Below, piece after piece: positions 28,220 through 37,190 of a stretch of 37,427 bases of DNA. The notes under the pieces were generated by a model. The model was not told the origin of the DNA, did no database searches, and was given only the letters and a program-made list of their open reading frames with translations. The stretch is from a virus. The DNA lies in the IMG/VR virus record IMGVR_UViG_3300028800_000201, positions 1-37,427 of that record; one strand, 5' to 3'. Both the position numbers and the translations under genes were made by a program. Numbering within the stretch: the stretch's first letter is position 1; the number at the start of each line of letters is the position of its first letter.

Positions 28220-30840
28220 GCGGGCCACCATTGAGTTAGATTAGAACTCCAGCGATATCGTATTACTCCATTGTTTCCTGCCACTAAAGTTGTGGGCGGA
28301 GTGAATAAAAAAGTTTGGCCTGAATTTGGCGACAAAGTAAGCGAGGTGATTGTATGACTAGTTGAAATTGTGACTGCCTGGCTGTCTGTAGGATTGGCAG
28401 GCATCTTAACAGTAAGAGTTGCCAGTGTCCCGGAGGGATTCATTCCGTAATAGCTAGTTAGATCCCCTATGGTTATGTTGTCTCCAGAAGCGGGATTTAC
28501 AAATTCATATCCTACCGCTCCGGTTTGTAATACGGCCGCAACAGTTGGTGACGAGGTATATCCTTGGTCCGCCAACATCTGGGAAGATAACTCTGAAAAA
28601 CTGATGCTTAAAGCACCTGTGAAGTTGCTTTGAAGAGAGCTAACACTGGCGCCTGCGCTTGCTGCGAAGACCAAAACAGAAGTTGTTCCATCGTCTCGAA
28701 CAGCATTACTATTAAAGGTTGCAACTTCTTCCAAATAAATGAGCATCGATGCGGAATTTATTTGATTAAAGCACTCATAATTTCCGCCGTTAATGGCAGA
28801 TGCCGTAATCAAATAAGCCAGTATTGATCCGCCATCATTTTTGATGAATTCGATTGAGCCTTGATTGCTTATAGCTCCAGAGCGATCAATAAACCAATTA
28901 CGTGTATCGGTAACAGTGATCACCGGGACGCTGGCATTACTGGCTACCAAACTAATATTATAAAGTGATGGCAAATCATCGAAGGTTGTTGGATCTGTTA
29001 AATCAACCTCGATTGGTCCAAGTTGCAACATGCTGGCGCCATAAAACGACACGCCGGTAGCGCCAGTATAATTGCCCGCCGGAATTACGATGGGATCTTG
29101 GAAGGTATTATCAAATAATATGTTTCTAACGCCTTCGTTAGCATTGACCGCAGCCCACAATGCGGACCAACTGGTATAAACATTTTTTGATACCGTTCCG
29201 CCAGGCTGATATACGACTGTTGTTTTTGAAAATGATGTTGGCAAATCCGCAGCAACCAACGCCCTGAATGCTGGCGTTGCCGCCGATCCGGTTGTAGGCC
29301 CAGCAAAAACCGTATTTGCGGTTTGAGTTGTAAAGGCCCCAGTTAATGTTCCAGTCGAAGTTACGGGACTTCCGCTCACCGAAAATACGCTTGCTGGAAG
29401 AGCTAGGGCGACGCTTGTAACTCCCGTTGCAGGAAGGGACGAGCTTACCCAGGTTGTTCCATTACTGGTTAAAACATTTCCAGAAGTTCCGGGAGCAACA
29501 AAATTTGGAGCGCTTGCGCCATTGCCCAAAATAACGTTGTTAGCCGTTAATGTAGAAAGCCCGGTTCCACCATGAGCCACGCCAACAATTCCGGTGCTCG
29601 TTAGATTTTTATTGGCATCTGTGAATACCGGCAATGAGGCGGTCAATGAAGTAAGATTAAAAAGACCGTTGTAATCAAGATATGCCTGAACCGTTCCCGC
29701 GTGATCAACCCATCCCTGAATGGCGGGAAATCTTGTAAGCGTTTGAGCGGATCCAGAAAGATTTGTGAGGGTTGTTATTGAAGAATTACTTCCAATAGCA
29801 GAAATGAAAGCCGTTGTTCCAGGAGCGCTTACCGTTGCCACAATATCAGCCGGGGCCAAATCTTGGCTGGCTAGTGTTCCCGTTCCAGTTCCAGTTGCTC
29901 CTGAAAAACTCCAAGTTCCAGGGACAGTTTGGCTATTGAGTCCGAATACAGTTAGTGAATTATTACTCCCTCGCCCAGAAGTTTTTCCAATTCCTACACC
30001 CAGCCCTCTAACAGTGTTTTGGAATTGAGAAAAACTTGATTGGAACTCTACCAATCCGGGTATGGTTGCGCTAGTTTGAGAAGCTCCAAAAACCTGGAAA
30101 TTGGCGGCGCCAGCTTGGCCTCCGACATTGAGAGTGAAATCAACATTGGGTGATTGGCCGTTTGCCAATGTCATGGCGGTAGGGCCGGTTGCTCCAAAAA
30201 TCAGGAAGCTCGCGGCATTGCCGGAAGCGGTAGAAATTCTAAGTAGATTCGTTGTTCCGGCGCCATCATATATATAAAAATGAGAGTTATCGAAACTCCC
30301 AACGGCTTTTCCAACGGATGCAAACCAAAGATTAAAGCTAGAATCAGTGAATTCTCCGGCGCCGTGAGTTCCATCGCCAACTAAATCAATTAGAGGAGAT
30401 GCGCTAGTGCCTTTTGCCGATGCAAAATTTTGAAATTGGAGCTCGCCGTTAGTTCCCTGCTTCCAATTAGAATTTCCGATAGCAGTTGAAGAAGTCCAAA
30501 TAGGTAAGAAATTTGTGGTTCCTGTTCCGGTAACTCCACTTGCCGAAGGAGTTGCCCATTTCAACCCAAGCGCTTGCGTGCTATCAGCCGTTAGAACTTG
30601 GCCATTTGTTCCAATTGGAATCCGGGCGTCAGTTGTAGAGTATCCCCAAACATCGCCCTTTGTAGTTAACGGGCTTGTTGTTCCGGGGTTTGTATTTGTT
30701 ATTGTGGTTGTTCCGCCGATGGAACTCACAGAAATACCAGTTCCGCCAACAATTAGTTGAGCTGAAACAGTAGACCCATTGATTGAGAGGATTCCGCCAG
30801 TTCCGCCTTCAACCGGCAAATCTATGTAGCCATCTGCCAT
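28216..30840 (-). CDS. Long tail fibre / receptor-binding protein
   Basis: The protein has 874 aa, ATG 30840 with AAAGGA. The N-terminal half has TTSPLTTKGDVWGYSTTDAR and GTNGQVLTADSTQALGLKWA, modules found in many phage fibres; the middle repeats GVAHGGTGLSTLTANNVILG, then LTSNGTTWVSSSLP. The C-terminal third, from about residue 545, is unlike the repeats and contains beta-solenoid-like and FIKNDGGSILAYL segments, a likely receptor tip. It is Ser/Thr/Gly-rich. It recognises the host surface; the receptor is unknown. Confidence 0.75.
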   Translation of the reverse strand: MADGYIDLPVEGGTGGILSINGSTVSAQLIVGGTGISVSSIGGTTTITNTNPGTTSPLTTKGDVWGYSTTDARIPIGTNGQVLTADSTQALGLKWATPSASGVTGTGTTNFLPIWTSSTAIGNSNWKQGTNGELQFQNFASAKGTSASPLIDLVGDGTHGAGEFTDSSFNLWFASVGKAVGSFDNSHFYIYDGAGTTNLLRISTASGNAASFLIFGATGPTAMTLANGQSPNVDFTLNVGGQAGAANFQVFGASQTSATIPGLVEFQSSFSQFQNTVRGLGVGIGKTSGRGSNNSLTVFGLNSQTVPGTWSFSGATGTGTGTLASQDLAPADIVATVSAPGTTAFISAIGSNSSITTLTNLSGSAQTLTRFPAIQGWVDHAGTVQAYLDYNGLFNLTSLTASLPVFTDANKNLTSTGIVGVAHGGTGLSTLTANNVILGNGASAPNFVAPGTSGNVLTSNGTTWVSSSLPATGVTSVALALPASVFSVSGSPVTSTGTLTGAFTTQTANTVFAGPTTGSAATPAFRALVAADLPTSFSKTTVVYQPGGTVSKNVYTSWSALWAAVNANEGVRNILFDNTFQDPIVIPAGNYTGATGVSFYGASMLQLGPIEVDLTDPTTFDDLPSLYNISLVASNASVPVITVTDTRNWFIDRSGAISNQGSIEFIKNDGGSILAYLITASAINGGNYECFNQINSASMLIYLEEVATFNSNAVRDDGTTSVLVFAASAGASVSSLQSNFTGALSISFSELSSQMLADQGYTSSPTVAAVLQTGAVGYEFVNPASGDNITIGDLTSYYGMNPSGTLATLTVKMPANPTDSQAVTISTSHTITSLTLSPNSGQTFLFTPPTTLVAGNNGVIRYRWSSNLTQWWPA

Positions 30841-30841
30841 T

Positions 30842-31204
30842 TTAGAATCCTTTAGTGCACGCCTTAGCGCTTAATGTTCCCGAATCGCCGGTGGCATGGG
30901 TGTAGATCAATCGGAAAAACATATAATTGGAAGTCGCAACATTCCATGTGAATGAACCGGCGCCAGTCAAAACAACTGGGCTATTTGTAATGGTATCGAA
31001 ATGCCCTTGAAACAGGATATTCCCTTCATTGTCTTCAACATGATCGACAGATGCTTGGAGGGCTAAGGTTCCACCCAATGTTCCAGACGTTGAATAAACC
31101 GCTTGAACGGCATACCCAAAAACCTGATTGATTGGAATTGCCTTACTAGTAATATCGGCTGCCATGCTTTGATTTACGACAAACTGAATTGGTGCATATC
31201 TCAT
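30842..31204 (-). CDS. Small beta-sandwich structural protein, paralogue 1
   Basis: The protein has 120 aa from ATG 31204, one base after the previous stop (a longer frame exists inside that gene). VQAVYSTSGTLGGTLALQAS, then VLTGAGSFTWNVATSNYMFF and RLIYTHATGDSGTLSA, is parallel to the upstream gene. It is probably a virion or fibre-attachment protein. Its position between ejection genes and the fibre suggests an adaptor. Confidence 0.65.
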   Translation of the reverse strand: MRYAPIQFVVNQSMAADITSKAIPINQVFGYAVQAVYSTSGTLGGTLALQASVDHVEDNEGNILFQGHFDTITNSPVVLTGAGSFTWNVATSNYMFFRLIYTHATGDSGTLSAKACTKGF

Positions 31205-31205
31205 G

Positions 31206-31589
31206 TTAAGCAACCTTTCCGGCAATCGTTGCGTTCATGGCTCCAGAACTTCCGCCAGTATGAACAAACCTTAAACGAATCCAAGCCGCCGCAATGTTTG
31301 AGACATTAAAATATTTATTGCCAGCTCCGCTTACCGTTAAAGGCGCGGGCGTTGTGAGAGCTTCCCATGTTCCAGAATTTGAAGGATACGGATCAACGCC
31401 ATTTGGGGTCGGTTGATAGTTATTGCTTACTTCCACTTGAAGAGTTCCAGCCGCGCCGGATCCAGTCCAAACTGCCTGGTAAGAAACCAGAGAAATCATG
31501 TTGATGTAGGTTGGGAGACTGACTACATCTGCCGATAGATCGCCAGCGATAATAACGGGTTGTTGTTTTAGAAGGGGGCGCGAAGACAT
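31206..31589 (-). CDS. Small beta-sandwich structural protein, paralogue 2
   Basis: The protein has 127 aa, ATG 31589 with AAGGACG. VSYQAVWTGSGAAGTLQVEV, then LTVSGAGNKYFNVSNIAAAW and IRLRFVHTGGSSGAMNA, matches the next protein in order and spacing of strands: a tandem gene duplication with divergence. First gene after motif copy B. Confidence 0.65.
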   Translation of the reverse strand: MSSRPLLKQQPVIIAGDLSADVVSLPTYINMISLVSYQAVWTGSGAAGTLQVEVSNNYQPTPNGVDPYPSNSGTWEALTTPAPLTVSGAGNKYFNVSNIAAAWIRLRFVHTGGSSGAMNATIAGKVA

Positions 31590-31635
31590 AATTTACGTCC
31601 TTATGGGTTATGGCCCTTATGAGGCTACTCAACAT

Positions 31636-31651
31636 TGTGTAATTGAGACAA
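31636..31651 (-). promoter_or_regulatory. 16-bp conserved motif, copy B (candidate late promoter)
   Basis: The minus strand reads TTGTCTCAATTACACA, then AATGTTGAGTAGCC. It lies in the 68-bp gap between the last ejection gene and the two small beta proteins, and so would drive the fibre operon. Confidence 0.75.
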
Positions 31652-31657
31652 AAGCGC

Positions 31658-33796
31658 TTAGGCTTTTCGACGATCAGATTCTCTGGCTTGTGCTGGGGTC
31701 TCTGCTATTGTACTAAATTTTGACAATGGTGCGGTGCTCTTTTTCGGCTTAGCGGCCTGTGGTTGCGATCCCGATGATTCGGGAGACAGGAAGGTTGCTT
31801 GTGCCGCCATGATTGATTGCGGCGTAAGAGTCGAATCGAGTGGTTCCCCAAGGAAAAGGCTTAATCCCATCCGTGATTTATAGGGAATGGTTCCGTCTTT
31901 GGAAACATGAGAAATCATTGAATCGTAAACCTTTGTTTTTAATCCCTCATAAAGATGAGGGTATATCGCTTGAAGATCCTGGACATCCTTTGAATGAAGA
32001 GTCCCATCCTTTATGTGCTGCATGACCGTCAATGGTTGCTGGGCAATTTCAAGGGTTCGATTATATTTTGCGATCTGTCCCTTGTTTGGCTTAATTTCTA
32101 CGTCTAACGGACCGTTTTTTGTCGCTTTTGGTTTTTGGGAACTTAAGTATTGGAGCGCATTAGAAACCGTTTCTCCTGCAGCCGTTTGATGCGAAGGCAT
32201 GTAATGACCTAAATCGCCACCGACATTAATTAAATTTCCGGGATGTTGATTTGTATCATCAATTTTTTTATCAAGTTTATCCAAATCTTTTTGAGTCGCG
32301 ACTCGAGAAGACGGCAGAACATCTTTTCCTGGGTCAAAAATAGCGTTTGCCGCTTTTGATGCTAGATAGCCGCCCTTAATTACATCAAGTCCATATTCTG
32401 TAACGGCTTTAAGGCTTGAGGCCGATGGGATGTTTTGCAAAATTGGTTTTATGATCGATGGAAGAACCGATTCAACTAGAGGGGTCATGGCCTGTTCTGA
32501 TACAAGTGCGCTTATTATGGGAGGAAGTCCTAAGACACGGCCAAACGCGGCACCTGCACTTGCTGCCATGCCTTGCGCAGTAAGCTTCTTCAAGATGCCC
32601 TTCTTTATCATGAAATCCGCAAGCTTTGTCCCGGCCGATAATTTCGTCGGTGCTTCTTCGGAGCTCGCGGGAATAGCCTGTTCAACTGGCGTTGTTGCGG
32701 CGGGTTCAGCAATAAACTTTTTGGCCTCAGAATCATATGGAAGATTTTTAAACTGCTCCCATCCTGTTTTTTTGGGAGTAACTTCTGGCTTAATTGCCGT
32801 TGAGGAATCTACGGGTTCGGCAATTTCCGGGTTGATCTTTTGGGTTGGTTGCTCTTTATACCAGAATGGTCTTGGCTTATCTGAATATCCACTTCCCTTT
32901 TTTATAGTCGGTTTTTCTTGGGGAATTATCGCTTCCGGTTCTTCAGTAAGAAATTTCTTGTTTTTAGAATCATAAGGAAGATCTTTAAATTGATCCCATC
33001 CTGATCTTTTAGGCGCAGCGGTTGGCGACTCTGGTTGAGCTGCAACTTGTGGCTCGGCTGGAGCGGCAACGGCTTCTTCTGCGACTTCTGGAACTCCAAG
33101 ATATTCCTGAACTCTCGTTTTAAAATCAGAAATTAGTTGACCGACCTTTGTTTCAGATCCCGCTTTCCATAATGGACTTACCGCACCTAAAGCACCTCCC
33201 GAGGCACCTCCGATAAGACCTGCAAGTCCGATATTGATTGCCGCAGTTTGCAATGACTGATTAGGATCTTCGGAAAGCATTTTAGAAACTTCATCGCCGC
33301 CCTGAAAAAGGCCGAGCTCCGCAGCGTTCTTTAAGCCGCCTTGAGCAATAGCTGAAACAATTCCTTCGCCTTCTGGGCCTAGCTTTGCGGCAGCTTTCCC
33401 AAGCTTAGCCATTTGAGCTGCGGCAGATAATTCATGAAGCGCTTCACCTTCCCCAAGACCGGGAATAATGGAGCTCGCAACAAGCCCTGCGCCTTGTCCT
33501 AATGCATGGGGAACGGGATTAACCTCTCTGCGCAATCTAATATCTTCGGGTTTTACTCCGAGCGCCTTTTCTGCAGCCGTTGAAAGACCAAAAGAGCCTG
33601 CCTCTGCGGCGCCTTCAAGGCCCGTGATCGCTTGCTGTCCTAAAGAACCATATTTATCTTCGTCGGAAACAAATTGAGAATCGGGGATAAAATCAGGCGC
33701 ATTGTTTGGCCCTGGTTGCGTTGGAGCTGCAACCTGAGGGGTAGAAGGTGCCCCTTGATCTGGCGTAAATTCCGAATCTGGAATGATATCGGCCAT
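31658..33796 (-). CDS. Internal virion / DNA ejection protein (largest)
   Basis: The protein has 712 aa, ATG 33796 with AGAGG. The N-terminus repeats IIPDSEF and FIPDSQFVSDEDKYGS, motifs seen in large podovirus ejection proteins. Hydrophobic Gly/Ala-rich stretches (LAGLIGGASGGALGAVS, ASAGAAFGRVLGLPPIISAL) could insert into membranes. Residues 263-286 and 342-364 repeat the unit GW(D/E)QFK(D/N)LPYDS. No lytic transglycosylase motif is evident. Likely injected with the DNA to form the trans-envelope channel. Confidence 0.65.
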   Translation of the reverse strand: MADIIPDSEFTPDQGAPSTPQVAAPTQPGPNNAPDFIPDSQFVSDEDKYGSLGQQAITGLEGAAEAGSFGLSTAAEKALGVKPEDIRLRREVNPVPHALGQGAGLVASSIIPGLGEGEALHELSAAAQMAKLGKAAAKLGPEGEGIVSAIAQGGLKNAAELGLFQGGDEVSKMLSEDPNQSLQTAAINIGLAGLIGGASGGALGAVSPLWKAGSETKVGQLISDFKTRVQEYLGVPEVAEEAVAAPAEPQVAAQPESPTAAPKRSGWDQFKDLPYDSKNKKFLTEEPEAIIPQEKPTIKKGSGYSDKPRPFWYKEQPTQKINPEIAEPVDSSTAIKPEVTPKKTGWEQFKNLPYDSEAKKFIAEPAATTPVEQAIPASSEEAPTKLSAGTKLADFMIKKGILKKLTAQGMAASAGAAFGRVLGLPPIISALVSEQAMTPLVESVLPSIIKPILQNIPSASSLKAVTEYGLDVIKGGYLASKAANAIFDPGKDVLPSSRVATQKDLDKLDKKIDDTNQHPGNLINVGGDLGHYMPSHQTAAGETVSNALQYLSSQKPKATKNGPLDVEIKPNKGQIAKYNRTLEIAQQPLTVMQHIKDGTLHSKDVQDLQAIYPHLYEGLKTKVYDSMISHVSKDGTIPYKSRMGLSLFLGEPLDSTLTPQSIMAAQATFLSPESSGSQPQAAKPKKSTAPLSKFSTIAETPAQARESDRRKA

Positions 33797-33797
33797 T

Positions 33798-35498
33798 TTA
33801 TTTTAACCTCTTCCAACCGCCTGGAACTTTTTGATGGGGAACTCCGCCCATGTTTTGAATGACGGGCCTTGGAGTATATTTCGGAACTGGAACTTGAAAC
33901 TTTTCAAGGGTTGCAGTTCCCGGCGCTTGTGTGTCTGCTAAGCGATGTAGTCCATCTCTCATTTCTGCTACCGTCGCCTTATTGCTTTTTAGGCCCGGAA
34001 CAAGTGGCTCCAACATCTTATCCAAAACTTCGGGAGTTAGTCTGTGGGATTCATCTAGCTTTTGAATGATTGGATAAAATTGAGCCTTTAAAGCGGCGGC
34101 TCTTTGCGGAGCCTGAATCGGGCTTCCAATGCGATTTGCCAAAGTTTCTTCGGAGGCCATTTTATCAATCAATTCATCGATAGACTTATGAGCTTCCAAA
34201 TTCTTTTGAACTCCGTTTAATTCCTTTGTAGCTTCGGTCTGATCTCCTGGCGTCGCGCCGCGAGCCGGGCTCACAAGATATCTAGAAAGAACCGCAGTTT
34301 TTTGAATCGGATTTTCTTCATTCTGGCTCATTTTTCCGGCAGCTTCTAGCGCCGCATTCGTTTGAAGTAATGGCGCGTATTTCTCCTGCATCTGTCCTTT
34401 AAATTGTTGGGCTATTGCTGGCGCCTGCTTAGAAGCTGATTTCGCAGCGGCCTGATCCACTTGATCAGTTAAAATGTTTGCGCGAATAGCCCGAAACATA
34501 TTGTCTCTTACAGTTGCGTTGTGATACTGGTTTTGCAGCGCAGATAGTAAGTTGTTCTTTCTTCCAAGTTCAGCTTTTTGTCCCTCAAGATCTCTTTCTA
34601 TCTGCGAATTTAGAAACTTCATTACAGGGTTTTCTTGATGAAGAAGGCCGCCTCCGATTCCGCCGAGAATAAGACCAATAGCCGTAGAAATTTTCTTTCC
34701 CGCATCCATGCTTTCAAGATAATGGTTCGCATTGATATGGCCCGCTCTAACATCATTAGTCGCCTCGCGAACCTCATCTGTCATGTTTTGATATTCTGCG
34801 CGTTGCTGATCCAAAATATGTTGTTCAGAAGCGGCGGCATTTCCTCTTAACCCGGCTTCTGTATTTGCTTGCTCGGCTCTTGCCTGTTCTTGACCCGCTT
34901 CGCCTGCTATCTGATTTTGATAACCGGGAAGAGCATTCATCGGATCGGATGGATTTTGAGCGGATTGAAAAGGTGTTTGACCTTGATTGGGAGTTGTTGA
35001 AGGCGGCTGAGGGGCAGCTTCGGGTTGAGCTGCAACTTGTGGCTGCGCTGGAGGAGGAGCACCCAAAGAATTTGGCGCCACACGAGCCGCCGTTGCCGCA
35101 GCTCTTTCTTGTGCTGCCTTATCTTGCATCGCAGCCTTTTCTTTCAACGCCGCTTCGCCAGTATTTGCTTGTTTAATTGCGGCTAAATTTCCGCCCACGT
35201 CTTGGACTGGATTTCCAGCCGCATCTATTTGTCCTTGCGGTTGGGCGGGACCGCTATTCACGTTAACTACAACTGGCGCCTGTTGCGCGGGCTGATCAGT
35301 GGATTGCTGATCATCTTCTGCCGTGTCTTGTACCGGCTCTTCCGGATCCGATTGATGTAAGGGAAGTTTTGAAAGTTGTTTTCTATATTCTGGGGAAAGT
35401 CCTGATTTAACAATCTGCAACTTGTGCCCATTCTCATGGGCCATCGTTACCGTTTTGTCGTCCTCTTGAACCTTCTTAAATCCTTTTGATAAATTCAT
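33798..35498 (-). CDS. Internal virion / DNA ejection protein, Ala/Gln-rich
   Basis: The protein has 566 aa, ATG 35498 (ATGA overlap). Residues 50-190 are Gln/Pro/Ala-rich disordered sequence. Residues 190-265 are a coil (EQARAEQANTEAGLRGNAAA). Residues 268-287 are hydrophobic (GKKISTAIGLILGGIGGGLL), and another coil follows (FLNSQIERDLEGQKAELGRK). The layout suits an injected protein. The linker shares a 22-bp exact repeat with the neighbouring large gene (33033-33054 and 35023-35044). Confidence 0.65.
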   Translation of the reverse strand: MNLSKGFKKVQEDDKTVTMAHENGHKLQIVKSGLSPEYRKQLSKLPLHQSDPEEPVQDTAEDDQQSTDQPAQQAPVVVNVNSGPAQPQGQIDAAGNPVQDVGGNLAAIKQANTGEAALKEKAAMQDKAAQERAAATAARVAPNSLGAPPPAQPQVAAQPEAAPQPPSTTPNQGQTPFQSAQNPSDPMNALPGYQNQIAGEAGQEQARAEQANTEAGLRGNAAASEQHILDQQRAEYQNMTDEVREATNDVRAGHINANHYLESMDAGKKISTAIGLILGGIGGGLLHQENPVMKFLNSQIERDLEGQKAELGRKNNLLSALQNQYHNATVRDNMFRAIRANILTDQVDQAAAKSASKQAPAIAQQFKGQMQEKYAPLLQTNAALEAAGKMSQNEENPIQKTAVLSRYLVSPARGATPGDQTEATKELNGVQKNLEAHKSIDELIDKMASEETLANRIGSPIQAPQRAAALKAQFYPIIQKLDESHRLTPEVLDKMLEPLVPGLKSNKATVAEMRDGLHRLADTQAPGTATLEKFQVPVPKYTPRPVIQNMGGVPHQKVPGGWKRLK

Positions 35499-36811
35499 GA
35501 CTTTTGCCTTTTAAGAGATTGTTTTGCCAGAATTGCGGCCACAAATTTTTGAGCGTTCTTAGCTGGATCCTTTGATTGCATGACGCTATTGGGAATAACG
35601 ACGCCGCCCGTTTCAAGTTTCGCCGGAACAACGTCATTCTTTAAGGAGTCGCCTTTTACCTTTGGTTTTCCAGGAACGCGCTTGGCAATTTCCAAGGGTT
35701 TCGCTTCTCCCTTGGCAACTTTTTTAACATCTGTAGGATCAAGAATTCCTTCGCCTGGGCTTACCATTGCGGGAACTTTACCGCCCCTAGCATATGCCGG
35801 GCCCATTGCATCGGGATTTCCGGAAGTAAAAGAACCGATACCAGAAGCGGATCCAGGAGCCGTTGGCCCCATTCCAAGTTGTCCGGAAGACTTCAGCGTA
35901 TCATAGCCTTCAGATTTATTTCCGCCGAAAAGATTTCCGATTCCGTTAACAACGGCGCCGACTCCGGCACCCACTAAACTTCCGACCCCAGAATTCAATC
36001 CCATTGCAGAAGAGTCATTACTTCCGCCATTAAGAAACTTTCCGACATTACTGGATGGGGCGGCGACTCCGCCATAAGCATAGCTTTTGGGCTGTAAATC
36101 GTTTGGAACCATGCCGCCTTTTGCCGCAAGTCCAATGGCTGATCCAACGCCGCCAAGAACACCACCAAGAATTCCTTGCTGTCCCTTGGCATTTTCCTGA
36201 GCAATGCTGGCATTTGATGAATTCTGACTTGCAACATTTGAAACATTGGCATTATTTTGCTGGGCAATTGAGTTTAAAATGTTTGATTGTTCTCCTTGTG
36301 CTGCCTGATTCTGTGCAGTCGTTGCTCCTTGTACTTGACCAATTTGCCCGGCTGATAAATTTGCAAGTGCGTTTTGCGCGGCCAATTGTTGGTTAGCTTG
36401 CAAGACGGCCGACTGTCCAACCGCTTGTTGTTGAATCCCGGCTCCTTGTTGGCCGACTTGGCGGGCAATCAATCCGACATTTGATCCAGCTCCGCGTTGA
36501 CCCGCAGCAAGTGCCGCTTGATTGGCGACGTTTTGACCCGTGGTTGCATTAAGGGCGGCTTGCGCGGGATTTGGACCTTGCCCCTGTGCCTCTGCATTTA
36601 ATTGGTTTGCAAGAAACTGTTGATTCGCAACGGCCCCCGGGGTTTGGTTCTGAACCGCATTAACAAAAGCCTGTTGCTGCAATAGGGCTTGCTGGGCCTG
36701 ATCGTTCGAATTGTTTGCTTGTTGCTGGCTTGTCGCGTTTACAATTGGAGCGCCTTGCGCTTGAAAGCCGGAACCAGTCTTACTTCCGAATAGTCCTGAA
36801 ACGAAACTCAT
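35495..36811 (-). CDS. Internal virion / ejection protein, Gln/Asn/Ala-rich
   Basis: The protein has 438 aa, ATG 36811 with GGAG. Residues 20-210 are very Gln/Ala/Asn-rich helices. A Gly-rich hydrophobic patch (GILGGVLGGVGSAIGLAAKG) follows. The C-terminus has two copies of the 'VPA.(V/L)..GE/GG..(L/I)P' motif known from phage structural proteins (about residues 347 and 395). It probably forms part of the ejectosome. Confidence 0.65.
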   Translation of the reverse strand: MSFVSGLFGSKTGSGFQAQGAPIVNATSQQQANNSNDQAQQALLQQQAFVNAVQNQTPGAVANQQFLANQLNAEAQGQGPNPAQAALNATTGQNVANQAALAAGQRGAGSNVGLIARQVGQQGAGIQQQAVGQSAVLQANQQLAAQNALANLSAGQIGQVQGATTAQNQAAQGEQSNILNSIAQQNNANVSNVASQNSSNASIAQENAKGQQGILGGVLGGVGSAIGLAAKGGMVPNDLQPKSYAYGGVAAPSSNVGKFLNGGSNDSSAMGLNSGVGSLVGAGVGAVVNGIGNLFGGNKSEGYDTLKSSGQLGMGPTAPGSASGIGSFTSGNPDAMGPAYARGGKVPAMVSPGEGILDPTDVKKVAKGEAKPLEIAKRVPGKPKVKGDSLKNDVVPAKLETGGVVIPNSVMQSKDPAKNAQKFVAAILAKQSLKRQKS

Positions 36812-36812
36812 A

Positions 36813-37190
36813 CTAAAACTCCTTCACAATAATCATTTGTGCATTTGGCTCAAACCCATGACGAAATGCGCGCTCTAAAATGCAGGGCTCTTTCGTGTGG
36901 GCTAAAACAGATTTAAAACCAAGTTCCTTGGCCTTTTCAAAAATAGTTTCGGTCAATTTGTCTAAAGCCTTGTTTCTCACTTCTCCGGGAGCTGATTGAT
37001 CGGAGGCCATCGAATCCAAAAAACACATGGTCCCTTCCATTAACCTCAAGCCAGCTATCGCAATAATTTTTCCAGAGTAAAGAGCGCAAAACGTATGTCC
37101 CGGAAGTTGATCGGCCGTTACAGGAAAAGGCATCCATCCATTTATGTCGGCAAGATCCTGTTTCTTGTCTATGAGCTTGATATCCATCAT
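36813..37190 (-). CDS. GNAT-like protein in the tail module
   Basis: The protein has 125 aa, ATG 37190 (ATGA overlap with the giant tail gene). HTFCALYSGKIIAIAGLRLM, then VRNKALDKLTETIFEKAKEL and GFKSVLAHTKEPCILERAFR (then HGFE), follow the GNAT pattern with a family-like end. Similar folds occur next to podovirus ejection genes. Whether it acetylates a virion protein, modifies a host target or is structural is unknown. Confidence 0.65.
   Translation of the reverse strand: MMDIKLIDKKQDLADINGWMPFPVTADQLPGHTFCALYSGKIIAIAGLRLMEGTMCFLDSMASDQSAPGEVRNKALDKLTETIFEKAKELGFKSVLAHTKEPCILERAFRHGFEPNAQMIIVKEF

Noticed and set aside
32430-32975. 181-codon plus-strand frame opposite the large ejection gene
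   Set aside because: Lies wholly antisense to a well-supported 712-aa gene, without a ribosome site or known motif.
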